Notes under the pieces: generated by a model
The model's database searches: none
What the model saw: only the letters and a program-made list of their open reading frames with translations
What the model was told of the DNA's origin: nothing
NCBI GenBank assembly: GCA_963792385.1
Contig: CAWBVZ010000007.1
Location: forward strand, 186,001-250,000
DNA length: 64,000 nt
Direction: 5' to 3'
Source of the DNA: DASSUW01 sp963792385
GTDB taxonomy: Bacteria > Actinomycetota > Thermoleophilia > Solirubrobacterales > Solirubrobacteraceae
In this document: positions 33,992 through 43,543 of the stretch, one piece after another
How positions within the stretch are numbered: the stretch's first letter is position 1
How the letters are laid out: every line of letters begins with the position of its first letter
Position numbers and translations under genes: made by a program

Positions 33992-36725
33992 CTAGCGCAC
34001 GGCCATCAGCCGTGCGAGCTCGGCGCGGCGGCGGATGCCGAGCTTGCGGAAGACGTTGCGCAGGTGGTGCTCGATCGTCTTCGCGCTCACGAACAGCGCC
34101 GCCGCGGCCTCGCGGTTGGTGAGGCCCTGGGCGACGAGCTGGGCCACGCGCAGCTCGTGCGGGGTCAGGTCGGCGGCGCGCTCGGGCGCGGCCCGCGTCG
34201 CTGCGCCGGCCGCTCGCAGCGTCGTGGCGAGCGTGCTCGGCGAACGGGAGCGCCTCGACCTGCTCGAAGCCGGCGAGCGCGGCGCGCAGTTGCTCGCGCG
34301 CGTCGTCGCGGCGGTCGTGCGCGAGCAGCCACTCGCCGTACGCGAGCCGGGTGCGCGCGAGCTCGAACGGCGCCGGGCCGGCGGCGTGGAGGTCGAGCGC
34401 GGCCTGGAAGTGCGCCTCCGCCTGATCGGCGGGGGCGATCAGCGCGCGCACACGCTCGAGCATCGCCGGCGCGATCCGCCGGTGCTCGATCGAACGCGCG
34501 TAGTGCTCGACGAGCGCGGTGGCGTCGTCGCGGCGGCCGGCGCGCACATACGCGTCGACAAGGTGCGTCGCCCACAGGACGTTGCCCGGCAGCGCCTCGG
34601 CGCGCACGAGCTCGAGCCGCTCGACCGCCTCCTCGGCGCGGTCGGAAGCGACCGCGAGCATCGCCAGAGCGTAGTGGGCGTATATCGCCGGGAGCGGCAC
34701 ACGGCGCCGCTCCGCGAGCGCCAGCGCCTGGGCGGCCGCGTCGTTCGCCGCGTCGGAGTCGCCGTGCCACGCGCGCACGGTCGCGAGGATCCCGAGCGCG
34801 ATCACGAGCGCCGGGTCCTGGCCGGTCTGCTCGGCGAGCGCGACCGCCTCCTCGGCATCTGCGAGCGCGCGACCGTAGTGGCCGAGGTAGAGGTTGCCCT
34901 GGGCGCGCGCGGCGAGCGGGTAGGGGAGGGCGCCGACCGACGCCGACTCGCGGCCGGCCGCGACGAGCCGGTCGAGCAGCTCAACGCCGCGCTCGTACTC
35001 CTCGATCCACAGCCAGCCGTGGCCGGCGAGTGCGACCAGCTCGGGCGCGAGCGAGAGCGCCATCCCGAGGTCCTCGCCGAGCCGCTGCTCGCCGTCCTCG
35101 AGCAGTGCCCGTCCGGCGGCGACGTCGGGGACCGTCATGCGAGCGGCCCCCGCCGACAGCCCGGCGAGCGCCGCCAGCAGCTCTGCGTCGCCGGAGAGGG
35201 CGAGCGCCCGCTCGGCGTCGGCCAGCCAGCCGACGTGGTCGCGGAGCGCCATCGAGCCGAGCGACGAGAGCAGCAGCAGCATCGCGGCCGTTGGCGGTGC
35301 CTCAACCTGCAACCGCCGCGCCTGTGCGCGCAGCATCTCGCGCGCCTCGGCGATGCGCCCGGTGCGCAGGGCGAGCTGTGCCCGCAGCGTGCGCAGGTCC
35401 GCCGCGACGGCGCTGACGTCGCCGCTGTCGGCGATCGCGAGCACGCGCTCGGCCTGCTCGAGCCGCGCGAGCCCGACCTCCGGATAGCCGGCCGGGAGCA
35501 GGTCGCGGGCGGCCTCGACCAGCCGCCGTGCGCGCTCAACCGGATTCGGCGAGAGCTCGGCGGCGCGCAGGTGGGCGTGCGCGGCAGGCGCGAAGCCGGT
35601 GCGCGCCCGGGCCTGGAGCGCGACACCTTCGAGCGCGGCGGCGACCGACTCGTCCGGCCGCCCGGTGCCGGCGGCGAGCTGCCACGCGCGCTGGGGATCG
35701 TCCTCCGGCAGCGCCTGCGCGACCGCGCGGTGGGCGGCGCGGCGCTCGACGACGCTCCCACCGTGGTAGGCGGCCGCCCGCAGCAGCGGGTGCCGGAACG
35801 CGACCTCGCCCGGCCCGAGCGTGACGATCCCGGCCGCCTCCGCGGGCTCGAGCGCGCCGACGTCGAGCCCGGCGGCCGTGAGCGCGCGCAGCACGAGATC
35901 GCCGCGGCGCACCTCGGCCGCGGCGGCGACCAGCAGCGCGCGGCGGGTCTCGTCTTCGAGTACCTCGAGGCGGCGGGCGAGGACGCGCTCGAGCGTCGAG
36001 CCGGGCGGGAGCGGCCCTTCGATCGGCGCGCGTCCCTCGAGCTCGTCGTGCGACAGCAGCGCCGGAATCTCGCGCAGTGCCAGCGGGTTGCCGGCGGCGG
36101 TCTCGAGCACCCGCCGCGCGACGTGCTCCGGCACCGGCTGGTCACGACTCGCGTCGAGGAGCTCCTGGGCGCAGTCGGCGCTGAGCGATCGGACCTGCAA
36201 CGTCTCGACGCCCGGCACCAGCTCGCCCGGCACCGGCCGCTGCGAGAGGAGCACGGCCACGCCCTCGGCGCCGAGTCGCCGCGTCGCGAACCGCAGCGCC
36301 TCGAGCGAGGGCTCGTCGAGCCATTGCAGGTCGTCGACCATGCACACGACCGGCCGCTCCTCCGCCGCGAGCGAGAGCAGCCCGAGCAGCGCCGCCCCGA
36401 TCGCCAGCCGCGCCTGCGGCGCGGCCGGCTCGAGCTGCAGGGCGCCGGCGAGCGCGGCCGCCTGGGCCGCGGGCAGCCGATCGCGCAGGGAGACCACCGG
36501 CCGGCACAGCTCGGCCAGCCCCGCGAACGGCTGGTGGGCCTCGGCCTCGAGCCCGCGCACGCTCAGCACCGTCATGCCCTCGGCGCGCTCGAGCGCCGCG
36601 AGCAGCAGGGCGGTCTTGCCGATCCCGGGCTGGCCGGTCAGCACGAGCGCGGCGCTGCCGCCGGCGCGGGCGGTGTCCAGCGCGCGCCCGACGCGCTCCA
36701 GCTCGACGTCACGACCGATCAGCAC
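33992..36725 (-). pseudogene. LuxR-type large ATP-binding regulator (LAL), frameshifted
   Basis: The N-terminal ATPase has Walker A GQPGIGKT (31-38) and Walker B VVCMVDDLQWLD (126-137), followed by a long helical repeat region. The LuxR helix-turn-helix (LTPHELRVAQLVAQGLTNRE, then KTIEHHLRNVFRKLG) lies in another frame and ends at TAG 33992. Removing one base near 34226 joins the two into one frame of 910 residues with no interruption. Without it the first frame runs antisense through the HAD gene, which is implausible. Either a real inactivating insertion or a sequence error. Confidence 0.82.
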
Positions 36726-36768
36726 CGAGGGCCGAGTCTGCCACGCGGAGCGCGCCGCTACATGGGCG

Positions 36769-37146
36769 TTAGCCGTACGAGATCAGCTCGAGCAGGGAAC
36801 CGTCCGGGTCACGGAAATAGACGCTCGTGCCCGCGCCGCCGCCACCCTCGCGCGGCACGGGCCCGAGCTCGACTTCGACGTCGTTCTGCGCCAGGTGCGA
36901 CACGGCATCCTCGATCGGCCCGTCCCAGCGAAAGCACAGGTCGCTGTTGCCGGGCCGCACCGGATCGCGCGCGACCGGGTCGGGGTGCACGCCCGGGCCG
37001 TGCAGGTTCAGCTGCTGCGAGCCGAACCGGTACGCCCAGCCGTTCGCGCCCCGCTCCACCAGCTCGGCACCCAGCACGTCGCGGTAGAACGCGTTCGAGC
37101 GCTCCCAGTCCGAGACGGCGACGACGCAGTGGTCGAAGGCGATCAC
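36769..37146 (-). CDS. VOC family (glyoxalase-like) protein
   Basis: A 125-residue vicinal oxygen chelate protein starting with GTG (37146), which overlaps the papain-like gene's stop (GTGA). Metal-ligand positions: His in FDHCVVAVSDW, His in LNLHGPGVHPDP and Glu in SLLELISYG. YFRDPDGSLLELIS is the classic C-terminal signature. Could be a lyase, isomerase or dioxygenase; the substrate cannot be told. Co-translation with the protease is likely but its sense is unclear. Confidence 0.85.
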   Translation of the reverse strand: MIAFDHCVVAVSDWERSNAFYRDVLGAELVERGANGWAYRFGSQQLNLHGPGVHPDPVARDPVRPGNSDLCFRWDGPIEDAVSHLAQNDVEVELGPVPREGGGGAGTSVYFRDPDGSLLELISYG

Positions 37147-37964
37147 GCGGAGATGCCGTACGCCTCCGTGAACGCGTCCTTGGCGTAGGCCAGCGAGGCG
37201 TAGCCGAAGCCCTTGTCGCCCCAGCCGGTGCCCCAGCTGTTGCGGACGATGAAGCGGTCGGCCGTATAGCCGACGATCGAGACCGCGTGGCCGCCGCGCT
37301 TCGTGTTCGGCTTGTAGACGTCCATGTTGCCCTTGTTGACGTCGGCGTCGTCCCACGTGCGGTCGACGTCGAGGCGCGTGAGCAGCGGTCCGTTCGTGGC
37401 GATCCACCGGCGCCAGCCCTCGATCGACCCGCCCCGGTTGAGCGACAGATTGAAATACGAGCTGATCTTCAGCTGCGCCGCGAGCGCGTAGAACGTCTCC
37501 GGCGTGCCCGGGTAGAGGGCGCCGCCGTCGAACGTCAGCACGTTCTCCTTGACCGAGCCGAACTTGCGGGCGACGTCGAGCGCCGACTTCAGGCTCGTGC
37601 CGGCGTTCTCGATGAACGTCGTCGGCATGCTCGAGAACTCGTCGGTCTCCTTCGACGCCATCCAGATGAAGCGCTTGGACATCAGCTCGGTGTTCTTGAT
37701 CCGGCCGGCCTTGACGAAGTGCCAGCGCAGCAGCGAGTCAGCCGTCGCCCAGCCGACGCACGAGCCCGTCGTGCCCTGGTCACCGATCTTCCACCACGTC
37801 TCGCGCAGATCCTTCGCCTTCGGGATCGCGGCAGGCGCCGCGACAAGCCCAGCGGCGTCGGCGTTCTCGAACTGGAAGTCGGTCTCCGTCTCCCGCGACG
37901 GGACGACGTTGAGGACCCGCTTGACCCGCTTGGGTCGCGTGGCGCGACGCTTTGCTTGTGGCAT
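37143..37964 (-). CDS. papain-like (C1A) cysteine protease without signal peptide
   Basis: A 273-residue protein with the C1A triad: Gln63 and Cys69 in GDQGTTGSCVGWA, His226 in RGGHAVSIVGY and Asn242 in IVRNSWGTGWGDKG. The first ~20 residues are very basic (RRATRPKRVKRV) with no hydrophobic core, so it is probably cytoplasmic or exported in another way. A ~40-residue linker precedes the domain. A prodomain is not seen. Translated just before the VOC gene on the same mRNA. Confidence 0.87.
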   Translation of the reverse strand: MPQAKRRATRPKRVKRVLNVVPSRETETDFQFENADAAGLVAAPAAIPKAKDLRETWWKIGDQGTTGSCVGWATADSLLRWHFVKAGRIKNTELMSKRFIWMASKETDEFSSMPTTFIENAGTSLKSALDVARKFGSVKENVLTFDGGALYPGTPETFYALAAQLKISSYFNLSLNRGGSIEGWRRWIATNGPLLTRLDVDRTWDDADVNKGNMDVYKPNTKRGGHAVSIVGYTADRFIVRNSWGTGWGDKGFGYASLAYAKDAFTEAYGISA

Positions 37965-38020
37965 ACGCCGACCCTAAGCAAGGCGACCGCCACCGGTCAA
38001 CCGGGGGGCGAGTTCGACCG

Positions 38021-38061
38021 CTTGGCGCCTTTTCGTCGTTATGCGACGAAAAAGCGCCAAG
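38021..38061 (+). promoter_or_regulatory. 41-bp hairpin spanning the AbiEi/DUF559 start codon
   Basis: The 18-base arms 38021-38038 and 38044-38061 are complementary except for one base pair; the loop TTATG holds the ATG of the following gene. One arm reads CTTGGCGCCTTTTCGTCG. As DNA it could be an operator for the AbiEi-like N-terminal domain; as RNA it would bury the start region. Confidence 0.65.
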
Positions 38062-38910
38062 GACGCGACCATCGCGGCGCTCGCGGAAGCACAGCACGGT
38101 GTCGCGTCGCGAGCCCAGCTGCTGGTCATGGGGTTGACCAACGAGGACGTCGACCGCCGCATTCGAGCGAAGCGCCTCCACCGCCTCTCTCAAGGCGTCT
38201 TTGCTGTCGGCCATCGCGTGCTCACCATCGAGGGGCGCTGGATGGCGGCCGTCCTGGCCGGCGGCGCTGACGCGGTGCTCAGCCACGCAAGCGCGGCAGC
38301 GGCATGGGAGCTGCGGCCCGTCGGCGCCGGGGCGATCCACGTGACGATCCCGAGCGACAGCGGACGCAAGCGACGCGCAGGGATCCGCGATGCACCGCAG
38401 CGGACCCTCACGCCACACGACACGACCGTCCACCGCGGGATCCCGATCACGACGCCGCGTCCGCACCCTGATCGACATCGCCGCAACGCTGAAGGCCGAC
38501 GCCCACTCGAGCAAGCGCTCGACCGCGCGGAGCAACTCCACCTCGTCGACTTCACCGACCTACAGCACGCGCGATCACCCTCCTTACAAGCGGTGTTGTC
38601 CCACTACACCGCAGGGACCACACCCACCCGCAGCCAACTCGAGGAGCGCTTCCTCCAACTCTGCGACAACCACGGCCTGCCACGCCCCGAGACCAACACC
38701 CGCATTAACGGAATCGAGGTCGACTTCGTCTGGCGGGACGCGCGCCTAATCGTGGAGGTCGACGGCTACGCCTTCCACCGCTCACCCGCGGCGTTCGAGC
38801 GCGACCGCGAGCGCGACGTGATCCTCACCGTCGCCGGCTGGCGCGTGATGCGCTTCACCCACGCTCAGATCACCCGACGCCCCGCGTGGGTCGCAGCCGC
38901 GATCGGCTAG
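38041..38910 (+). CDS. AbiEi-type N-terminal domain fused to DUF559 nuclease-like domain
   Basis: A 289-residue protein. Residues ~8-55 match the AbiEi winged-helix type (HGVASRAQLLVMGLTNEDV, then RLHRLSQGVFAVGH); residues ~195-285 match DUF559 with a PD-(D/E)XK-like core: Glu in LEERFLQLC, Asp in VDFVWRDARLIVEVDG and RDVILTVAGWRVMRF. The middle (about 140-160) reads unlike the family, while the next frame over gives VRTLIDIAATLKADA, so two compensating frameshifts (near 38456 and 38506) are likely. The start codon lies in a hairpin loop. Confidence 0.8.
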   Translation: MRRKSAKDATIAALAEAQHGVASRAQLLVMGLTNEDVDRRIRAKRLHRLSQGVFAVGHRVLTIEGRWMAAVLAGGADAVLSHASAAAAWELRPVGAGAIHVTIPSDSGRKRRAGIRDAPQRTLTPHDTTVHRGIPITTPRPHPDRHRRNAEGRRPLEQALDRAEQLHLVDFTDLQHARSPSLQAVLSHYTAGTTPTRSQLEERFLQLCDNHGLPRPETNTRINGIEVDFVWRDARLIVEVDGYAFHRSPAAFERDRERDVILTVAGWRVMRFTHAQITRRPAWVAAAIG

Positions 38911-38923
38911 CTTCCCGGACCCC

Positions 38924-39952
38924 ATGCCCACGATCGTCACCCTGCCCGGCGACGGCATCGGCCCCGAGGTGCTCGCGTCGGCGCTGACCGTCCTCAACGA
39001 GGTCGCCCCCGACCTGAGCTACGACGAACACCCGATCGGCGGCGCCGCGATCGACGCCACCGGCACCGCGCTCCCCGACGAGACTCTGCAAGCGTGCAAG
39101 CAATCCGACGGCGTGCTGCTCGCCGCCGTCGGCGGGCCGAAGTGGGACACCACCGACCCCGACAAGCCGCGGCCCGAGCAGGGCCTGCTCGGCCTTCGCC
39201 ACGGCCTCGGCCTGTTCGCCAACCTGCGCCCCGTCCGCCCGCTCCCCGCGCTCTACGACGCCAGCCCGCTCAAGCGCGAAGTGATCGAGCGCACCGACCT
39301 CCTCGTGGTCCGTGAGCTGACCGGCGGGATCTACTTCGGCGAGAAGGGCCGCGCGGACGGTCGCGCCTACGACGTCTGCGCGTACACCGAAGACGAGATC
39401 GAGCGGATCGCGCGCACGGCGTTCGAAGCCGCCCGCAGCAGAGTCACCAGCGTCGACAAGGCGAACGTGCTCGAGACCAGCCGCCTGTGGCGCGAGGTCG
39501 TCATGCGCGTCCACAGCGCCGAGTTCCCCAACGTCGAGCTCGAGCACCTGCTCGTGGACAACGCCGCGATGCGGCTCGTCTCCGCCCCGCGCCACTTCGA
39601 CGTGATCCTGACCGAGAACATGTTCGGCGACATCCTCAGCGACGAGGCGGCGATGCTCACCGGCTCGATCGGGCTGCTCCCGAGCGCGAGCCTCGGCGCC
39701 GACGGACCCGGCGTGTTCGAACCCGTGCACGGCTCGGCGCCGGACATCGTCGGGCAGGGGATCGCGAACCCGCTGGCGATGATCCTCTCGGCCGCGATGC
39801 TGCTGCGGCACGGACTCGCCCGAGAGGAGCCCGCGGCGCGGATAGAATCGGCCGTAGATCAGGCCCTCGAAGCCGGCTTGCGAACCGGCGACCTGGGCGG
39901 GACGGCAACGACCGCCGAAGCGACTCGCGCGGTCCTGGAGGAGTTGACGTGA
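38924..39952 (+). CDS. leuB: 3-isopropylmalate dehydrogenase
   Basis: A 342-residue NAD-dependent decarboxylating dehydrogenase, third step to leucine. N-terminal IVTLPGDGIGPEVL, the substrate arginines in NLRPVRPLP and LTGGIYFGEKG, the Asp metal ligands in DNAAMRL and DILSDEAAMLTGSIG, and the NAD site FEPVHGSAPDI are all present. It starts 13 nt after the DUF559 stop and overlaps ilvE. Same family as the frameshifted gene at 57843-58950. Confidence 0.96.
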   Translation: MPTIVTLPGDGIGPEVLASALTVLNEVAPDLSYDEHPIGGAAIDATGTALPDETLQACKQSDGVLLAAVGGPKWDTTDPDKPRPEQGLLGLRHGLGLFANLRPVRPLPALYDASPLKREVIERTDLLVVRELTGGIYFGEKGRADGRAYDVCAYTEDEIERIARTAFEAARSRVTSVDKANVLETSRLWREVVMRVHSAEFPNVELEHLLVDNAAMRLVSAPRHFDVILTENMFGDILSDEAAMLTGSIGLLPSASLGADGPGVFEPVHGSAPDIVGQGIANPLAMILSAAMLLRHGLAREEPAARIESAVDQALEAGLRTGDLGGTATTAEATRAVLEELT

Positions 39953-40884
39953 ACCAAGCGGACCTCATCTGGATGAACGGCGAGTTCGTCGCCTACGAGG
40001 ACGCGAAGGTCCACGTACTGACGCATGCCCTGCACTACGGCACCGGCGTGTTCGAGGGCGTACGCGCCTACGAGACCCCGCACGGCACCGCCGTCTTCCG
40101 CCACCAGGACCACATCGACCGGCTGTTCCAGTCGGCCGGGATGTACTACATGGACGTCCCGTACACGAAGGAGCAGATCCGCGAGGCGACGCTCGATCTG
40201 ATCGCCCGCAACGGCCTCAAGTCGTGCTACATCCGGCCAGTCGTCTACCGCGGCGCCGGCCCGATGGGGCTGTATCCGCTCGACTGTCCGGTCGACGTCT
40301 TCATCGCCGTCTGGGAGTGGGGCTCCTACCTCGGCGAGGAGGGCAAGCAGCGCGGCGTGCGCGGCAAGGTCGTCTCGTGGCGCAAGATCGGGCAGGACGC
40401 ACTGATCCCACTGGCCAAGGCGAACGGCCAGTACCTGAACTCCGTGCTCGCGAAGATCGAGGCCGACAAGGCCGGCTACGAGGAGGGCATCCTGCTCGAC
40501 CAGCGCGGCTTCGTCTGCGAGGGCACGGGCGAGAACCTCTTCATCATCAAGGACGGCGTGATCGCCACGCCCGGCTTCAACTCCTCGATCCTCGGCGGCA
40601 TCAACCGCGTGACCGCGATCGAGATCGCGCGAGACCTCGGCTACGAGGTCGTCGAGCGCGACGTCGCCCGCGGCGAGCTGTACATCGCCGACGAGGTGTT
40701 CATGACCGGCACGGCGGCCGAGCTGACCCCGCTGCGCGAGATCGACGACCAGCCGGTCGGCACGGGCGAGCCCGGCCCGGTCACGCGCGCGGTCCAGTCG
40801 GTGTTCGAGGACGCGCTGCACGGCCGCTCGGATCGCTACGCCGGCTGGTTGGACGTGGTGCCGCAGGCGGCACCCGCTCCGTGA
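39949..40884 (+). CDS. ilvE: branched-chain amino acid aminotransferase
   Basis: A 311-residue fold-type IV PLP enzyme performing the last step of Val, Leu and Ile synthesis. GTG start overlaps the leuB stop (GTGA). LHYGTGVFEGVRAYE is the N-terminal signature, the Schiff-base lysine is in LNSVLAKIEADKAGY, and ILLDQRGFVCEGTGENLFI with FMTGTAAELTPL are the cofactor-binding segments. It is coupled at both ends, to leuB and cimA. Confidence 0.95.
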   Translation: MNQADLIWMNGEFVAYEDAKVHVLTHALHYGTGVFEGVRAYETPHGTAVFRHQDHIDRLFQSAGMYYMDVPYTKEQIREATLDLIARNGLKSCYIRPVVYRGAGPMGLYPLDCPVDVFIAVWEWGSYLGEEGKQRGVRGKVVSWRKIGQDALIPLAKANGQYLNSVLAKIEADKAGYEEGILLDQRGFVCEGTGENLFIIKDGVIATPGFNSSILGGINRVTAIEIARDLGYEVVERDVARGELYIADEVFMTGTAAELTPLREIDDQPVGTGEPGPVTRAVQSVFEDALHGRSDRYAGWLDVVPQAAPAP

Positions 40885-42434
40885 CCCGGATCGCCATCTA
40901 CGACACGACCCTGCGCGACGGCATGCAGGGGCAGGGCATGTCGCTGTCGGTGGAGGAGAAGGTGCGCGTGGCGCGCGCGCTCGACGAGCTCGGCGTGCCG
41001 TTCATCGAGGCCGGGTTCCCGGCCTCGAACCCGAAGGAGGCGGAGCTGTTCGCGCAGCTCGAGCACGAGGGCCTGCGCGCCGACGTGTGCGCCTTTGGCA
41101 TGACCCGCCGGCGCGATTCGCGCGCCGACGAGGACGCATCGCTGCGCGCGCTGGCCACCTCGTTCGCGCCGGTCTGCACGCTCGTCGGCAAGACCTGGAG
41201 CCTGCACCTGGAGAAGGTCGTGAAGGTTGGCCGCGACGAGAACCTCGCGATGATCGCCGAGTCGATCGCGTTCCTGATCGCCGAGGGCAAGCGAGTGATC
41301 TACGACGCCGAGCACTTCTTCGACGGCTGGCGCGACGACCGCGAGTACGCGCTCGCGTGCCTGCGCGCCGCGGCCGAGGCCGGCGCCGAGAACCTCACGC
41401 TGTGCGACACCAACGGCGCCTCGCTGCCGGCCGCCGTCGCCGACGCCGTGCGCGCCGTGCGGGCCGAGGTGCCGAACGCCGCGCTCGGCATCCACTGCCA
41501 CAACGACGCCGAGTGCGGGGTGGCGAACTCGCTCGCCGCTGTCGCCGAGGGCGTCGAGCTCGTGCAGGGCACCATGAACGGCTACGGCGAGCGTTGCGGC
41601 AACGCCAATCTCACGAGCATCGTTCCGAGCCTCCAACTCAAGCTCGGCTACGACTGCCTGCCGAGCCTGGAGGGGTGGACCGAGGCCGCGCACTACCTCG
41701 ACGAGCTGCTCAACCTGATGCCCGATCCCAACCAGCCGTACGTGGGCAAGAACGCGTTCGCGCACAAGGGCGGGATGCACGTTGCGGGCGTGAACGCCGA
41801 CCCCGCGACGTTCGAGCACATCGACCCGGCGGCCGTCGGCAACAGCCGCGAGGTGCTCGTCTCCGAGCTATCCGGCAAGGGCACGGTCGTCGCCCACGCG
41901 GGCGGCTCGCTCGACGACGCCACCGCTTCGCGCGTGGTCGAGCGCGTGAAGGAGCTCGAGCACCGCGGCTTCCAATTCGAGGCGGCCGACGGCTCGTTCG
42001 AGCTCCTGATCCGGCGCGAGACCGGCGACTACGAGCCGCTGTTCCGGCTCGAGTCCTGGCGCGTGATCTCCGAGAAGCGCGAGGACGGCCGCGTGCAGAC
42101 CGAGGCGACGATCAAGATCTGGGTCGACGGCCAGCGCTACGTCCGCGTCGCCGAGGGCAACGGCCCGGTCAATGCCCTGGATACGGCCCTGAGGGCCGCA
42201 CTAGGCGAGCGCCATCCGCACCTGCGCGACATCAAGCTCGTCAACTACAAGGTGCGCATCCTCGACGAGTGGAAGGCCACCGGCGCGACCACGCGGGTGC
42301 TGCTCGACGCCACCGACGGGACGGATACCTGGGGCGCGATCGGCGTCCACGAGAACGTGATCGAGGCGAGCTGGGACGCGCTCGTGGACTCGCTCGAGGC
42401 CGGCATGGTGCGTACGCGCGCCCCGCAGGCGTGA
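40881..42434 (+). CDS. cimA: (R)-citramalate synthase
   Basis: A 517-residue LeuA-family enzyme starting with GTG on the ilvE stop. Barrel motifs: AIYDTTLRDGMQGQG, IHCHNDAECGVANSLAAV, NGYGERCGNANL and FAHKGGMHVAGV, which are the CimA rather than LeuA variants. The C-terminal LeuA-dimer domain (after about 395) is the isoleucine feedback site in the family. It condenses pyruvate and acetyl-CoA, giving 2-oxobutyrate without threonine. A separate true LeuA lies at 26165, so the two functions are divided. Confidence 0.92.
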   Translation: MTRIAIYDTTLRDGMQGQGMSLSVEEKVRVARALDELGVPFIEAGFPASNPKEAELFAQLEHEGLRADVCAFGMTRRRDSRADEDASLRALATSFAPVCTLVGKTWSLHLEKVVKVGRDENLAMIAESIAFLIAEGKRVIYDAEHFFDGWRDDREYALACLRAAAEAGAENLTLCDTNGASLPAAVADAVRAVRAEVPNAALGIHCHNDAECGVANSLAAVAEGVELVQGTMNGYGERCGNANLTSIVPSLQLKLGYDCLPSLEGWTEAAHYLDELLNLMPDPNQPYVGKNAFAHKGGMHVAGVNADPATFEHIDPAAVGNSREVLVSELSGKGTVVAHAGGSLDDATASRVVERVKELEHRGFQFEAADGSFELLIRRETGDYEPLFRLESWRVISEKREDGRVQTEATIKIWVDGQRYVRVAEGNGPVNALDTALRAALGERHPHLRDIKLVNYKVRILDEWKATGATTRVLLDATDGTDTWGAIGVHENVIEASWDALVDSLEAGMVRTRAPQA

Positions 42435-43543
42435 CGGCCGCGACCGACGTCATCCCGCTCGCCCGGCCGGTCCTCGGCGAGGCCGAGGAGCGCGCCGTGA
42501 TCGACGTGCTGCGCTCCGGCCAGCTCTCGCTCGGCCCGCGCGTGCCCGCGTTCGAGCAGGCGTTCGCCGCACGGCTGGGAGCGACCCATGCGAGCGCGGT
42601 GTCGTCCGGCACGGCGGCCCTGCACCTGGCGGTGCGCGCCGTCGGCGTGTCCGAGGGCGACGAGGTCGTCACGTCGCCGTTCTCGTTCGTCGCGTCCGCC
42701 AACTCGATCGTGTTCGAGCGCGCGACGCCGGTGTTCGCCGACATCGACCCGGTCACGCTCAACCTCGACCCCGACGCCGCCGCGGCCGCGATCACCGGGC
42801 GCACCACCGCGCTGCTGCCGGTGCACATCTTCGGCTACCCGGCCGACATCCCGGCGTTCGAGAGGCACGGCCTGCCGATCGTGGAGGACGCGTGCGAGGC
42901 GCTCGGCGCGGTGCACGCCGACGGCACGGCGGTCGGCGCCCGCGGCAACCCGGCGACGTTCGCGTTCTACGCCAACAAGCAGCTCACGACCGGCGAAGGC
43001 GGCATGCTCACGATGGGCTCGGCCGAGCACAAGGAGCGCGTCGACTCCGAGCGTAACCAGGGTCGCGCCCCGAACATGGACTGGCTCGACCACGACCGGC
43101 TCGGGTTCAACTACCGCCTCACCGACATCGCCTGCGCGCTCGGTCTCGCGCAGCTGGAACGCCTCGACGGCATGCTCGCGGGCCGCGCGCGCGTGGCGTC
43201 GTGGTACCGCGAGGCGCTGGCCGGCACCGAAGTCACCCTGCCGTGCGACGACAGCGGCGGCAACGTGCGCGGCTGGTTCGTGTACGTCGTGCAGCTCCCG
43301 CACGGAATCGACCGCGACACGACGATCGGCGCCCTCCGCGAGCTCGGCGTGCAGTCCAAGCCGTACCTGCCGGCGATCCACCTGATGTCGTTCTACCGCG
43401 AGCGCTTCGGTCACCGCGAAGGCGAGTTCCCGATCTGCGAGGACGTCGCCGCGCGGTCGGTCGCGCTGCCGTTCTTCCCGGAGATGACCGAGGGCCAGGT
43501 GGCGCGCGTGGCCGAGGCGGTCACCACCGTGACACGGGTTTGA
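42431..43543 (+). CDS. DegT/DnrJ/EryC1/StrS family aminotransferase
   Basis: A 370-residue sugar-type PLP aminotransferase. GTG start overlaps the cimA stop (GTGA). Marks are SLGPRVPAFEQAFAARLGA, SSGTAALHLAVRA, the Asp in VEDACEALGA and the Schiff-base lysine in FYANKQLTTGEGGM. The family makes amino sugars for surface glycans or antibiotics, so its place at the end of a leucine/isoleucine operon is odd and no sugar genes are near. It may act on a nucleotide sugar supplied elsewhere. Confidence 0.9.
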   Translation: MTAATDVIPLARPVLGEAEERAVIDVLRSGQLSLGPRVPAFEQAFAARLGATHASAVSSGTAALHLAVRAVGVSEGDEVVTSPFSFVASANSIVFERATPVFADIDPVTLNLDPDAAAAAITGRTTALLPVHIFGYPADIPAFERHGLPIVEDACEALGAVHADGTAVGARGNPATFAFYANKQLTTGEGGMLTMGSAEHKERVDSERNQGRAPNMDWLDHDRLGFNYRLTDIACALGLAQLERLDGMLAGRARVASWYREALAGTEVTLPCDDSGGNVRGWFVYVVQLPHGIDRDTTIGALRELGVQSKPYLPAIHLMSFYRERFGHREGEFPICEDVAARSVALPFFPEMTEGQVARVAEAVTTVTRV

